Assembly (NCBI GenBank): GCA_027605045.1
Contig: JAQFWX010000110.1
Location: forward strand, 1-64,000
Reading direction: 5' to 3'
Origin: Phallus indusiatus
Lineage: Eukaryota > Basidiomycota > Agaricomycetes > Phallales > Phallaceae
DNA length: 64,000 nucleotides
The position numbers and the translations under genes are program-made. Shown in pieces: positions 1-13,900 of this stretch (positions are counted from its first letter, which is position 1; every line of letters starts with the position of its first letter). A model generated the notes under the pieces. It saw nothing but the letters and a program-made list of their open reading frames with translations, was not told the DNA's origin and made no database searches.

Positions 1-1123
1 AGAGTATTCGGGGCTAATCAAGGCGCATATGCAGAACACATTGCTGTGGATTGGAGAAGAATCAGACACGTCCCATCTAGGATGTCGTATGACCAGGCTG
101 CAGGTCTTTATGTAACGTACCCAACCAGTTATGAAGCTCTGATCGGCCGGGCACAGCTGAAACAAGGGGAATGGGTTCTTGTGCATGCCGCTGCTGGAGG
201 TGTTGGCTTGTGCGCCGTCCAAATTGCCAAGGCCGTCGGCGCAAAAGTTATTGCGACAGCGGGTACGAAGGAAAAGCTCGACATTGCAAAGCGCATGGGC
301 GGCGCTGACGAAGTATTGAATTATAAAGGAGCTGGTATACACCTATCGTACTTTTATTGCTGGTATTTAACCTGCATTCATCTTAGATTGGCAAAAGGAA
401 GTCTTGCGAATTACCAAGGGAAAAGGTGTTGGTAGGTGTTATTGTCGCTCTTATACAGCAAGTCTTAATTTGTTGACATGCCTACGTGCGCACAGACGTT
501 GTGTACGATCCTGTGGGTCTAATCAGAGGTTAGATACATGCGACTGTGTGTCATATACATATGCGAGAAATATCTGATTCACACACACGCAGACTCACTG
601 AAGTGTATCGCATGGAAAGGACGGGCACTTGTCGTAGGATTCGTTGCGGGAGAAATAGAAAAGGTCGGTCGGTCTAAGTCATCCACTAAGTGACTGACAA
701 TTCTCCATCCATGTCGCCCAGTTACCTCTCAACCTTGTCCTCCTTAAAAATATATCTATCGTGGGGATACATTGGGGTGCTTATCTCAGTACGGGTTAAC
801 GTTTTCCTCCTCTTCTCTCTAAGAAAAAGCGCGAATGGTCTGGCTCATTATTTTTATAGAGAACGAACCTGAAGCTGTTCCGGGAGTGTGGCAAGGCCTA
901 ACGAGGTAAGGCATACTTTCCGCACTGAACGTACATAAACAGTTAGTTCATTGATTTTTCAAGACTCTGGGAATCCAAGAGTGTCATTCCTATCGTGTAC
1001 GAACGGAGATTTGCACTTCACGAATTGCATATTGGTTTGGAAGCTCTGGAAAAACGACACACTTATGGCAAAGCGGTGGTCAAGGTACGAGAGGAGGACG
1101 GAAGCGTAAAATCAAAATTATAA
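1..1123 (+). CDS. Zeta-crystallin-like NAD(P)H quinone oxidoreductase, 3' part, PTS1 signal
   Basis: The coding sequence enters from the left edge, so the N-terminus is missing. Exons read as 1-334, 387-431, 496-528, 593-663, 722-788, 860-905 and 964-1123, all with GT-AG borders and matching phases. The first exon carries the Rossmann nucleotide-binding loop AAGGVG, followed by AVQIAKAVGAKVIATA. Later exons give DVVYDPVGL, IAWKGRALVVGF and NLVLLKNISIVGIHWGAY. These are hallmarks of the medium-chain dehydrogenase, quinone oxidoreductase (zeta-crystallin) branch, which reduces quinones or enals with NAD(P)H. No catalytic-zinc ligand pattern is visible in this part. The protein ends VKSKL-stop, and SKL is a classical type 1 peroxisomal targeting signal, so import into peroxisomes is inferred. 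The next recognised gene lies almost 4 kb away. Family assignment is firm; the substrate is unknown. Confidence 0.92.
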
Positions 1124-4100
1124 ATCTAAAAGGGACAGAATGTCTCTCTTATTGCTCATCAAAGCGTCTCCAAGTAACACTCGCTCTGACTTAACAATTG
1201 TAATGCAGCGCCAATTTGTTTTTTGTCTTATCGTAAATATTCATTGATTGAGCTATCGTCGCCGTTTCGATTAGTGACAGGCACTACAGACAAAACGACA
1301 GCGGAGAATTTGCTTCTAGAAGGGTAGTCAAGCAGGGATGCTAGGACTCTTCTTTTTTTTTCGAGGTACATACCATATCGAACCAACGACCCGCCTTGCT
1401 GTTGAGAGAGACGACGGGACGACATTCATACACCCACTCTCATTATTCATGTTTTTGAGAAAGCTCGCGCTGACTGGCGTATTCCGAGACTGCAACATGT
1501 ATCCCATACTGGTGAGTCGTAGTAATTGTAAAAGCAACTCGTTTTAAATTTGACTTATTTGCCGTCATCCAGTCATACCGCGGCGCTTTCATAGTGACTG
1601 ACATTACGCTCTATTCGTAATGGGTGCCTAGGTTGCCTGCTGGAATGCCAATTGGAGCAAATGCGAAGCACAAGTTGCGTCGTTCCGTGAGTGGCGTCCG
1701 GCATTTACCGTGAAATCCACAGATCACCTCAGTAGATCTGTCATTGTACCATGCATTGGCTGATGGAGTTAATCTCGGCGGAAGACAGGTTTTAAGTGAT
1801 TTTCTTTTCGGCTCATAATAAGCACAGTCCATGAAGATAATGAACGTAGTTCCCGAAACCCTTCGCTAGCTCCTGGCATGGGAGCATGTACATGCAGTGG
1901 AGCGATTTTGAGATTAGCGAAGATGCTGGGAACGTAAAAAAGCTGAGATCTTTCCAAAGATGTGCCCCCCACATGAGGGGAGAGGACCTGATAAGAAGAG
2001 ATGTAGGAAGAGAGAATAATAATTAGAGTAGCAGGCGGGCCACGGTTATTTAGGGTATTTACGGCAGTACTGTTGGGAGAAGAAAATACCAGTAAAAGAA
2101 AATTGATTTTCGTCGTGGGTGACCGTAATTCACGCGAGGGAAATCATTACAGTACCTCGGATAGACACGGTCCCTTGTTTGGTGGTGGCCCATTTAGAGG
2201 CTTCTCCCAATATGTCGTGGAATCCGATGATGATTCTGAGACCCAATAATATTGTTCGCCATCACGATAAAGGCCTGCATGCACTCTGTATAAAGAAATG
2301 AGACCTTGTTCTTTCTTTCCCTTTCTGATACCCAGTATTACGAGTGTGCGTCCCGTTTATGTAAAGAATTGAATTGAATTACGAGGCTGAACAATTTCGC
2401 TTTTCGCGTCCCAGCAGCCATGTGAATTAAACAAACAGGAATTTCCCAAGAAAGCCCGCGTTTTGCGTGTGCCTCACATCCTGTTTCGAGATCAACATTG
2501 TCAAAGCTTGTCGTACGACAACGGAAATTGAAGGTATGATGTTGTTAGCTAAGTTGTACCTTACATAAATTGGTTGCTTTAACTGGTTTCACCTCGGGAA
2601 TGGTAGGACCAGTGCTTCAGTGCTTCCTCAATTTTCATCGAATCTGAGATGATCATACCTGTCAATGATCACCACACCAGATACCAGACGGCGTAATCTT
2701 CTCATAAAACGATACGCATGGCCTACACTGGCACGCAGTAAGCGATGGGTACACGAAATTATCGTTGAAACAAGCGAACTTTGATGATAAGGCTGTAATT
2801 CCGGGTCCTTCAAGCGCTCAAGCTCAAGCCTCCAGTTTCAACGTGTTTACAGTTTTACTATCACCTTTCATATCTCAAGAAAAACGCATGCACAGCTTCA
2901 ATTCCGTAAATAATAAACACCGCCGCTGTATTTCTAAATATATAGTGTACTCAGGTCTGCGCTCACTTCCTCTGGAGTTCGCCGAAGCAGGAATCTAGAT
3001 CTTCTAAGTTCTATTCAGGACACACCAAAGTTCCCAACTAGTCAGTCTTTTGCCGTTACTTAAATTGCTTTTTACGCCAGCGTGCTCTTTTGGGAATGCT
3101 TCCACTTTGCTTCGACTGCGCTTTCCGCGGATTTTATTGACACTCCAGTGAGTTCCCCAGCAGGTTGTCGGGTATCATTTGGCACTTTTAATGAGTACTG
3201 GTGTCATTTCCTTGATTTGGTTCTCTTCTCTATGATTGCAAGGTTATCTATCTATTTTATCTACAAGGTTTCGGATTCGACGATTACATTTTTTCGGTCA
3301 CATGTTTACACAAGATGTGTTCCTTTCCCGTTTTCTGTTCTTTCCATAATTTTAACTAATTTAAGGTTTTAGCTTATGACTTTCCTTCCCTCCGTTCTTC
3401 ACATTCTTTGTGGGTAAATCCCATTCAGACAGATAGTGTAATCAAATGAAACTGAGTCTATTTTTTTTTTGGGAAAAGACAAGGGAATAAGTTTAATCTA
3501 TGAAAAATTCTACAGGTCCATTGAATAGTCTATATTTTTTGCACATTGAGAGAAAGAAAATTGTCGGGTATCAGTGAAGGAGGCGTCAGGGCATATTCTG
3601 TGAGAACGTTTGGCTTCAAACCATATGATTGACTTCCTCGCTTAGCCCACTCACCAGAAACGGCATTTATAATTTGCTTGCTGGAGCTTCGAAGACTCCT
3701 TTTCGGTTTGATTTCAATTGCACGACATGGAGCCGACGACGCCACAATCCGCGGACTGGGTAAACCGTTAGGCTTCTTTGATACACCTCAGAATTGGCAA
3801 AAGATTTACTCACAGGCATCGGTTCACGGGGAGCAACAAGGTTCGCTTGAGAATGTCGTCAGAAACACTGTCATAACGAACAAGTGAGACAGAGGAGTTC
3901 ACCAGCCAATGGCGAGCCCAGTGATACTTGCATCCCGCAGGACAACAAGACGAAGACGAAGGCGGATAGGATGAAGGAAGGAGCTTGCATGTCTTTTACT
4001 GTGTTAAAAAAAGCGAGGAAGGGCTATACGGAGTAGAGCAAGTAGGAAGTATGCGAGTGAGAGAGGGTGTTTTATTTGATGGTGTACAAGGACGTGAAAC

Positions 4101-4974
4101 GAGCTCCATTTTATATGCGTTCGACCTGCTTAGAACTGCTGTTTTTCACATTCACACCATCAAATCCGACGGTTGAAAAATTCATATGGAAGCTAAAAAG
4201 GCTTAAATGGTTATTTGCGGCACATTCTCGCTTTGGCACTTAGTTTCATGAGATGAGATCATAAGCATTCCAATTCTTGGGGGTCGGACAAGGAAGGAGG
4301 GAATAGACGGAGAGGGAAGATCGAAGAAAAGAAGAACTGTTAGCGGATCTAAGCGTAAGTTCACTACCTCACTATCAAAAGGACCTCTGCCGAGGTTAAC
4401 ATTAAGGGGTCTCGCCCTGCCGTTTGTTGTTGTTCTGGGAAATCTATCTTTAATTTCCCAGGAAATTCCAAAGAACTTGGCACGAAAATCCACTTACGCC
4501 GTCGTGATTTGTGAAAGCCTTTCTCTATTAATCTGACTGACAAGGTTCAGTATCGCCACAAATAATATCGTTTCATGTGTAAAGATCCTTCTCAGGCGCG
4601 AAGAATTAAGAAAACACAAAGGTTGGGAAATTCTGTCCTCTATTCGGGGGAATTACTCGGATAGCGCAAGGGTTTGGAAAGCGAGATCCATCATCTTTTT
4701 TTTGCGAGGGCACAGTGTTGTGATTGCAACCTCTCCGGCAAAAAGGGTTGAGCAATCTCGGTTGTATGTCTTTCGTCCACATGGAAGTGTTTTTGTTGGC
4801 GTAGTGAGGAGAAAATATCTCAAAATATCCGCAAATTAAATTTTAATGAAAGCGAATCTTTTTTGTATTTACGGCTAATCAGAGTAAAGTTGCAGATGAT
4901 ACTTTTACAAATGTCAAGATGCTATTATTACGGTGTTGAGTTTAATTATGAAGTATATGCACGAGAAATTTTTG
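1124..4974. other. 3.9 kb stretch without a recognised gene
   Basis: I find no protein family here in either direction. The best candidate is an exon pair on the plus strand. An open stretch at about 1338-1512 (containing HIEPTTRLAVERDDGTTFIHP) ends at a GTGAGT donor. A CAG acceptor at 1570-1572 continues the frame as SYRGAFIVTDITLYS and stops at 1618-1620. I could not find upstream exons or a match for it, so it may be a relic. Other open frames (for example 3082-3372 plus, 3678-3887 plus, 4203-4493 minus) are short and unremarkable. The right end holds the 3' flank of the ligase gene, whose stop is at 4975. Confidence 0.3.
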
Positions 4975-7900
4975 TCATGCAAAGCCAAAGCCTTCGCCTC
5001 CTTCGTTGATAGCAAGAAGTAACTGTTGTCTGAGCATCTCATAGGAGGAGTATTGAGGAAGATCGACTAAAATCATACGCAATTAATCAATCTGTGAAGC
5101 AACGAAGGTCATGGCTACTTACTTTGATTGAAACCTAGAGAAGAAAAAGTCACAGATCTGAGTAATAATTGGAAAACATAATAGTGGACAAACATACATG
5201 TATGGGCTTGTGGTAAACGATTAGGTTCACCATATGCTTTGTGTATTGAGAAGCGTTGAACGCCCTGAACGCCCTAGTTATGTCATCAATATTTCATAGA
5301 AACACGAACTTAGCGAAAGAAGCGAACCTGTAGCTCCCCAAACCCGCCAAGAGGGACGCGAGAAGTACCTGGGTCAAATGAGCTAATGATTAAAGAATCC
5401 GAAAATGCGATTATACCTGTAGCAAAACTCAAAACTTTGGCTCGTTCGTCTCGATTGAACGATTTTAAAGCTCTCCACCACCAAACAATTACTGGGTCTG
5501 AACCTGTGTACCCGCTATACTCTGTGGCAGCTCGCCACTCATCGATATCTATATCTGGTGTACCAGAGATAAGAAGCTCAAGCTCCTGCTCATTAAACTA
5601 GACAAAGAGTAAGAAGAAGAAGTTAATTGCGAGCTAGGCGCCTACGATTGAAATGAGGTCTCTGGGAATGATATCATAAAAACCACCCAAAAGGGCGTCA
5701 ATTTGGTCTTTGATCGATTTCGTTAGTCGATAGTGAGCAGAAAGCTGCACAAATTCTCGCTTGTTTTCTTGCGTAACTGGAATGTTTGCGCCATTTTCCT
5801 TCAATTCGACCAGATGAGTTACTCCGAACTGTTTAGAATTAAGTGTCCTTCGCAAAACATAGACAAACGCTGGAACTTACCTCATCCGCCTCCGTCGAGA
5901 ATGTGAGTTCAAGAGGTGTCGGATCATTTTCTAAAATCCAAACCAAACTATTGTAGTATTCCGGATCCACCCACTCCACATCCCTATAGTCCACTGGTTT
6001 ACCAAGTAATTGCCGATATAGTGATCGGGCAAAATAGGCTTCTAGTAGCCTGTTATCGAATATGGCTTTACCAATGATACGTCCGACAAATTTGAAAAAT
6101 GATAGATGCTCGGGATTAACCCACGACGCCCGATTAGGTTGATAGGTAAGTTTGTCGGCTGCACACGGTTGGAACAACGCATAATTTGGATCGAACATTT
6201 GACGGGCGAGGATCTGGAACCATTCTCTGGTGACACCTCCGGCGTCGACACCTTCTTCTTCATAGAACCGAACACTGAGCTTCCCATATTTGATCTGCTC
6301 CCCAGTCTTGCGTTGAAGATGGTGGAAGCTATCTTCAAAAACGCGTGGACGTCGAACGTTTAACTGCAAGGTTCCGTGGTGCTCTCTGCTATGAGGTCTA
6401 CGGCGCAATTGTTGATAGAAGTAATTACGCTTGTTGTCGAAGTCCAAGACACGGGGGTTTTGAACCAACAGGGCAAAAGACCCACTCATGAGAGAAGGAT
6501 TGTTACGAACCATCAAATTCAAAACCTTACGATGAGCATCGGTAAAAGATATAAACAGGTCTTCCATTGTGTCGCGCGCAGAGTTGGACGGTCTAGGAGA
6601 CGCAGAAGCACGATGATTACGTGTCGAGGTCGACGCTTTGGAACCTACGTGTTTGCAGACTACCATTAGTGATTCGATTAGCGGAAGAAGTACGGTAGCC
6701 ATGTGCTCCACGTCGGATTTCTCTTCAATAACCGCCAGGCAGTCGCCCAGTCTTCTCCAAAGGGGAGAAAAGCGGAAGGACTCGTAGATTGCATGCACTT
6801 TCTCCTCGTCAGGTGTTTGCATCTCTGCTGCGGAAGATGGCTGCGACACCACACTTGTCACTTTTGAAGAATACATGTAATCGATCGTCTTCAATATACG
6901 TAGAAGTTTAGCTTGATCAGAAGAAGCAGGTGAGAATTTGGCGGCAATAGTGACCGGGATATCTTCTCCGGTACTATCTTTTTGAAGGACATCATGTAAA
7001 GCATCAAGATCGTTGTGAATACTGATACCCAGCTCTTGAGCTCTTGAGCGTAATTCCGAAGCAATAGTGTCTCGAGAGTCAGGAAGATGTGACAGATGTT
7101 GAATCAAAGCTAACGTCGCCTGGAAAGTGCGCCCGGAACATTCCCCGACAGTCAGTATATTCACGATTAATCGCAGAGAGGCGGCTGGAACGACGGGTGG
7201 TTTTAGAGTGAAGATCTTTTGCGTATCTTTGATCTCGGGTTGGTCTACCTTGGCGACATCTAGATGGGGATTTGGTTATACTTATATAGATACAGTCAAT
7301 ACTCATTCAATTACCTTGAGGCGCGACCTCCCCAGAACTCTGAACAACTTCCGGTGATAGCTGGGGCGGCCGGTCATTTAATGAAACATTCGATAAAGGA
7401 TCATCGTGCGAAAGCCTTGGATTATCTCCTCCACCATCCGTCTTTTCCATCTGTTCCTTCTTCTCGACGTCTTTCAGAGTAGCCAGTGGTCGTGTAATTG
7501 TGGATAGTAATGATGCCAGAGAATCCATCGTCGTGGGAATCCTAAGTAGCGTCTGAGGCTCCAACAAAGCCAGTAGAGAAACGACCGGATAATGTGTTTG
7601 GGGCTGCTGCTTTTCCTTCCCTTTTCCCTTTTTAGTTGAAGTTCGTTTGAAATTCAAGGGAACCTCTTGTTCTGTTAGGAAGAACTTGGAAGCTAGATCG
7701 TTGGCAGATACGATATAAGTTAGCGCTTCTAAGGCTCGCTGAACCACTAAATTAGGAGCATTCTCATTAGTGATCTGCCATGTTGCTGGAGTTTCGATCG
7801 CAGCAAGCTTTGACTTTGAAGAACTTTTTGGTGTCACTTGAGACTGCGCACGGTTCCTAAATGACAATTGAGAAAAGCTTTTATCGACTGCCGCGACATC

Positions 7901-10900
7901 GCCGGTACCGTCGTGAAGAATGTTAAGCAACAGGTTCAGTAACTCCCTCGAGTTTTGGTATTTTCGCATAGATGTCCAAATATCTTAAGCAGCAGATTCT
8001 TTCTTGGTAGCTGAGGGTAAAAAAGTAGCCGGATTAATGTAGTCAAGCCATTTTTATCAAGTAGCTGGATCGAGTCTCGAGGTACAGAAGACTTCTTGAC
8101 GACTTCCGCAGCCGGTCCTTGATTTATCAGAGAAGAAACTGCTGGGGGCGAAGTTAGTCGACGACCTGCGTTTTCTCGATAGACATTGGCTTCAGCAATG
8201 AGATAAGATGGAAGGGTTTGTAGAAAAACATCCTCCTGGTCCATGAGAACAACATGGCGTAGCTGGGGATCCAGACTGGCAATGAAACTTGCTGTATCAA
8301 TATCTGAAGGGCCCACAGTCGTGGCTTGTGCGGGCCCTCGATCACGATGTTCGTTTAGCTCCTGCTGTAATATTTCTGCTCGAAGTTCGGAAGGAAGAGC
8401 GTCTAGGAATTCCGGACTGATCTGAGAATCAACCTGTCGTTCTTGCATAGCGGTCCGCCGTTCGCGGAAGTGTTGATTCAGGACTTCTTCTCTCATATCA
8501 TCGGGTAATGCCTCCAGGAACGTGGGGTCGATACCTGTATCCGTGATATCTACGGGATTACCGTTAATCAAGACGGTTACTCGGGCAGATGTTGAAGCAG
8601 AAGGCGCTGAAACACCCTGTTCTGGTAGGAGTTCAGGAGCGGAAGCGGAAATTGGGGATGGACTTTCATCATTAGTGACAACATTATTGTTTCCGGTACT
8701 CTGCAATGCAATGTCCTGCATCTCCACATTACTTGCAGCTAAGACATTGTTGTTGACATCTTCCATAATGGCGTCACGATCGTTTTCAGGTCGACCGAGC
8801 TGTTCAGCGCCATCATCCGAAATATCATCTTCACTACCAGAATGGGAGTCCTCGTTATCTGGGGCGTCTTGCTCGTCGGCCGATTCTTGATTTTGCGTTA
8901 TAGTATTCGCTTCGCGGGAACGTTCCTCACTTTCCGATTTGGCTCTTGCTTCTTTGGCTGCTGCTATGACGGGTGGAAGAAGTGCCAAAGTCACGTGATT
9001 ACATATTTTATTCGTCCGTTCTGATATGAATTTTCCGTGAATCATTCGAGCCTCGTCAAGCCAGCGTTGGATGGTAGGAAGGTGTAAAGTCAGCGATGTC
9101 GTTACGCGTTTCGACTCGAGGATTCCGATCAGCTCTAGTTGAGAACCCGTTCTCCCTCCACGCGGGGTTGGGCATATTGGATCGGTCCAAACTTGGAACA
9201 AGGTGTGCATTTATGGGAGTAAGATCAATCTGCAACTCCCCAGCACCGGTGTTGCGCCCGCTATTCATCAGCTGCTGAAAGAGTTGTAAGGCACCCCCGC
9301 TGACAAGATCTTCAATCGTATGTAAGATGTCTGTATACGCGCCCATCCCCTGATTACTACGACTGTTGCGTCGGTGGCCGCCGCGAACAAGAGAATGAGA
9401 CGTGGATCCAGACGCTGCGGGGTCAGATAATAAAGGATGAAGCAAATTATCCTCTCTGCTGTTGACGTTATGTCTTGTTCCGAAGATAGCAAAATCGCCC
9501 GCGACATTAGCTGATGGTGGAATTTTAGAGTCACAGGAAAAAGCAAAGAAAGTATCAGAAAGTTACCAGTTCGACGGCGGCGTCCAGCAATCGTAGGATT
9601 AGTAAAAAACTGATGGTTTACGTCACGGCTTAGATCTCCAAACCAAAGACCCATGGCATCTTCTCCGTCAGAAGGAATAAAATCAGTATGTTCCAAGAGT
9701 CCAATGTCCTCCACAAGTCTAATTTTGCATGAGATACGATGTCCGCAAGTGAAAGAAAAACGGCATCTCACTCTTCGTCTTCGGAGACAACTTCTTCAAT
9801 CTCCTCTGGTGCCATCATAGGGATACCTAAAAGGTTTGATAAACAGTTTTCTTGATCATACGTGACAAAATATACCTTCAATAGCCTCTTCCTCATCTAA
9901 TTCATTTGGCTGAATGTGATCAATTCCGTTACCTGTGGCTGCAATGTCCTATCAAAGAACTTTGAGAAATCCTTTCAAGTAATGTGAAATATTACCGACT
10001 TCTACCTGCCAGGCGATTTCCTGGTCGCCTGTAACAATATTTAAACCATCACCGTCTTCTTCATCCTGGCTTTCGTCGTCGTCGTCATCGTCTTCAGCCC
10101 CATCGTTTTCCTCATCTTGGTCGTTCCAACCTTCATCGTCAGAACTATGAGGTTCAACATCCAGCTCATCGTCAGGAGCAACATCGTCGGAATCGGTTGA
10201 TGTATTCTCGCTGTCCGACCCATTTTCTTCACCATACTCCATCTCATCCGCAACTCCATCTTCATCCTCATCCATCTCATCATCTGACTCATAATTATTA
10301 CCATCATCCATTTCCTACATTCAATTGAGCTTCTCTAAGGTAAAAAGGAAAAGGAACTCTACACACCCCACCATAACTAAAAGGGAATTAATGAGGTAAC
10401 TACAATAGAAACATAGGATGTAACTCACATTCCCAGGGCCGAATTCCTGTATAGATCCGGTGTTTCTTCTCGCCCGTCCTCTGCGATCCCTTCTTCGGAC
10501 GAGGAGTCAGATTCCATATGATCAAGAGTAGCTTCTTGTTTCTCTTTGCCCTTGTCATTAATTCGCCCCATTTTTATAGCAGTTTTTGACCTTTTGAATT
10601 AATTAATGAACAGCGCGCTTATAATAATGGACAAACTTACAAAATTTCTATCGGTCGAAGTATGGCTGTAACTAGCCCTCGGACGTTAGGGTAATTTAGA
10701 TCGACTTCAGCAAGAGCGCCTGTGAGTATCGCCACAAAATTTTTCTCCAGCATAAGTTTGGCTATATGAACTGGAGTATCATCTGAGGGTTTCGTAGTAC
10801 CTAGTCCTGCCTTAGCCGAAAGCAGTCGATGCGTTAAATCCACTAATGCTAGCAGTCGACCATAACGCTCATCAACTGTCTCGGTAGTTAAGGGGTCCCG

Positions 10901-13900
10901 AATTGCGCGGCTGAGAGCGTCGATAACTAGCCGACGAATATTGATTAATTCGGTGGGAAGTTCTTTGCTGTCTCTGCCATCGTTGGTTTGGACACATAAA
11001 GCAGCAATTACACACATGGCCCAATTACATAGCATCGCTCGACGTTTGCTGCTTGCAGATGTCATATTACCCAGTCCGCCGAATGATACGAGTTCTGTGA
11101 GCATGAAGTTTAGAACCGTCAGTCGTTGTTTGGAAGCGGTATCCTTTGCTGGCGTCGAATTTTTCTTCTTATTGTACGCCAGAAACGCCACTTTGCAAGT
11201 ATTATACGAAAACAAAAGTTCCGTTAGGCACTGCATCAAGAAACAAGCAAAAGAATAGTTGAGACGTGACTCGTTCTCTGTTGTACTTATATCCGCTGGT
11301 CCAGAATTTGGATGCTTATTCTCGTCGGCGCCACTGTCATACGATGCGGCCACCGCTGATTTTCCGACACGGAGGAGTTCTGTAGCGAAATGATGTAACA
11401 TAGACTCCGACGCATCTTCGGAGAGGGTCAGGGCTTGCGGTTCATCCACCAGCATTGTTTCGTTACTCGCGCCGTATGTCTTCCGCGATTCATTGGCCAA
11501 AGAAGATTTGAGAGTTATATGATGAACCGATGGGTGTACTGTTACTAATTCGCATAGAGATTCCGTAATTCCTATGAAGATTTTTGGATCTCGCAACGCG
11601 ATGCTTCCAGTACCACGTATGAAGTTGGGAACGTCCGTGATCTTTGTGCGAGGTTGAGAAAACCAACGCTTAATCTCTTGCTTCATAACAGACTCTACAG
11701 CCACCCGGTCTTCCATAACATGCCTGCATATTAAGGCAACATATATCTGGCAACCGTTGACGTCCTTAGGTATCGATTTGAACCGATCCAATACTAAAGG
11801 GATGCCGTTGAGTTTGACAAGTTCTCGTGCCATCTCGTGGTCACGAGTGAGATATACTAGCAGACGTAACACAGATATCAATTCTTCATGAAGGAGTTTC
11901 AAATTAGGAAGTATCTTCAAACAGAAATGGAAGACTTGTCGACGAGCTGTAGAGTATGAAGGTTCGTTGCTGACGGGTTGCGGGAGGACCTCTTCGTTTT
12001 CTTGCGGTAGGGTCGCCGAGATAGGTTCGTCTCCACTAACTAATAGTAGTTCAATCACCAGTAGTAGTGGACTTAACCAACTCGGAGAGGCATTTTCGGT
12101 AATGCTCTGCTCAGGATGAGCCAGCAGGAGTGCAATCAAGACATCCATTAATTCTTTGGGCGCTGTTAACGGGAGACGCGACCCGAATGAGCCTATTTCA
12201 CTCAAGATAATGGCCAATAATCGACATCGAATAGCTAGAGGTTGCTTATGTACGTCATAGGCACCAGGGGAGAATTGTGCGATATCCTGGATGATGAGGG
12301 GTAGTGTTAGGCCGGAATATCCTTCCATAGAACCAACGAAAGCTCCTTTGATATCAAATATCAAGGATGGGTGTTCATCTAGCAATTGCAATGCACAACG
12401 ACCAACACTCTCTTTGATTGGTTCTCTGGCCTTGTTCAAATCCTCTCGCCATTCTTCGGGAGTCTTGATTTCTTCAACAACTTTGGAACTTTTACCTCCT
12501 TCTGTGAATGAAGTATCGATATGTTCCTCACTGCCTCCAGTCGTATCTCCTGCTATAGCCTCTTCATCGATAGAGCCTCCAGACGCAGCTTCAGGCTCAG
12601 GATCCGGCTGACCAGGAAATGGTTGTGCTAATAGGAATTCTGCTGCTGCAGCAACATTATTCCGCATCCGAACGAGTGCACGCTCAGCTGCAGAACGTGG
12701 AAAACCCATATCGCAAAGCTGACTGATTCCATTTTCATCAGCATTCAAATGCCTTTGAAGAATACTGATCCCGGCTATCCCAGAACTAGTCGTAGCGGTA
12801 GTTTGTTCCACTCCGGGCTCTCCTTTTGACTCTTCATTGTCTCCCCCCATGAGAACTAGCATACTTTGGACTACCGACTTACATACGCTAAGTGGGGCTT
12901 GAATTAGCCAGGGTGCATCCCACAACTCGCGGATGAACGGTAAAATTGCTAGCCGTAATTTGACAAGAAAATCATGAGGTTCAAAATAGCCGGCGTTGGT
13001 GGGGTTTCGATCCTTATCGATAAGTAAGGCCGTTTGAGGTGAGTTCAAAAGCGGCTTTGAAGAGACTAAGAAGTGGAACAGATGAAGTGCCACTTTGAGT
13101 CCACCGAACACATGAATTAGTTCCTGTTTTTCGAAATCGCTCCGATTCGACTCTTTTATTGCAATGACACGCTGGATTGAAGACACGTAATGTCTGCAAA
13201 TCTGGAGCATAGCATCAATCCCCCCATTTTGCTTAAGTAGCACAAGGAGAATAGTATGAAGATTATTCCCTGAAGTACGCTCTATAAATTTGAGATGAGA
13301 TGAATGAATGGTTATATTACACATTACACAACGCTACCTTCGAATAACAGAACAGTTACGAGGCCCATCATGACGGTCCAATAAGCATATGACGCAAGTA
13401 TATCATCTATGCTCTTGAGTAATTTTCTTAACATGAATGATTAATCGCATTGCATACCTGATCCTTTGACTTGAAAGTGTCGCAGTGCAACATCTGCAAT
13501 ATATCCCGTGACGTTCATTGCCTGATTCCTTTGTATAGCGTCTGAATTACGACGGCTATACAATGTTGGTAATTTAACCACGGCTTTATTGAACATATTA
13601 ATGAAATTGTTTGTATAGTTACTGCAGTACTTACCTTGAAAGAATGGAGTAAGAGATGTCGGGATTTGGGTTGCGATATACTTCAAAGCCCTAGAATTCC
13701 GTTCCTGTGGGGATTCCTTCTTCGACGAATCCTTTGCAATTCTTCTCCCCTCAAGGTTAGATGTTAAACCCGGTAGGGCCGATAAAGTATCCGGTTCATT
13801 AAGTACCGCGTTGGCCTGAACAGTGGAAGGGATAGAAGGATCCATCTGGGTTGACGGATTCTGACCGGAAAAGGTATTATTTGCCGCCAAAGAACCTTTA

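Noticed and set aside
6106..6669. Plus-strand frames of 85-97 codons across the HECT domain
   Set aside because: They are antisense shadows of the strongly conserved HECT exon.
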